A DNA stretch of 64,000 nucleotides from Sipunculus nudus (lineage: Eukaryota > Annelida > Sipuncula > Golfingiida > Sipunculidae), in NCBI GenBank assembly GCA_026874595.1, contig CM049322.1, positions 21,985,400 to 22,049,399 of the forward strand, given 5' to 3'. The notes beneath the pieces are model-generated. The model had not been told where the DNA came from. It saw only the letters and a program-made list of their open reading frames with translations, and searched no databases. Shown here in pieces: positions 63,801-64,000 of this stretch. Position 1 is the stretch's first letter. Every line of letters starts with the position of its first letter. The position numbers and the translations under genes are program-made.

Positions 63801-64000
63801 CTGGAAAAGTACAGATGCTTGTTATAATAACGACGACAATATTTTGCCTAATACATAATGTTAGTATATTTATTCAGGCATCGTTCAGGTACCCAGTCCC
63901 TCGAATTACACTTTGCATTTCAGGTCAGAGTTTCTGTTTATATAGCCTGGGACCTAGGTCTGTAGACGGGTGAATATGTAAATATACAATTACCTGTATA

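Overview
This is a window of animal nuclear DNA. It is AT-rich, with long introns, abundant microsatellites, several families of non-autonomous mobile elements, and two intron-containing genes, both on the minus strand. A marine invertebrate fits best, most likely a bivalve mollusc. The reasons are a NACHT-LRR gene next to a decayed paralogue, and interspersed elements with tandem-repeat cores and hairpin ends that resemble the bivalve 'pearl'/Helentron-associated elements. No species marker is present, so this placement is inference.

Layout. Positions 1-20,470 hold no gene I can support. They contain simple repeats, a diverged segmental duplication (about 11.7-16.3 kb and 18.7-20.1 kb) and several mobile elements. 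One 3.07-kb element sits in the first copy of the duplication and is missing from the second, so its ends can be read from a filled and an empty site. Positions 20,472-52,773 (minus strand) are one eight-exon gene. Its exons join with consistent phases into 231 codons (230 residues plus stop) encoding a CRAL-TRIO lipid-binding protein related to the N-terminal half of MOSPD2. Its introns are large and full of repeats. Introns 3, 4 and 5 each begin with a tandem array whose monomer resembles the exon/intron junction it abuts, including the 5' splice site. The last coding stretch is also tandemly copied.

Positions 56,548-57,075 (minus) are a broken NACHT-LRR relic: a NACHT fragment joined to the last leucine-rich repeats, with stops and a frameshift. 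Positions 59,155-63,800 (minus) are the intact 3' part of a NACHT-LRR gene. Four short upstream exons add a Ser/Thr-rich juxtamembrane stalk, one transmembrane helix, a basic stop-transfer motif, an acidic linker and a helical pre-NACHT region. The large last exon carries NACHT, winged-helix and LRR domains. The five exons join in one frame for 1,019 codons including the stop. The true 5' end, and any ectodomain, lie beyond position 64,000. The predicted product is a membrane-anchored NACHT-LRR receptor, unlike the usual cytosolic NLR.

The two genes show no functional link. All exon coordinates were worked out by eye from splice consensus, phase agreement and remembered family similarity. No RNA evidence or database search was available.
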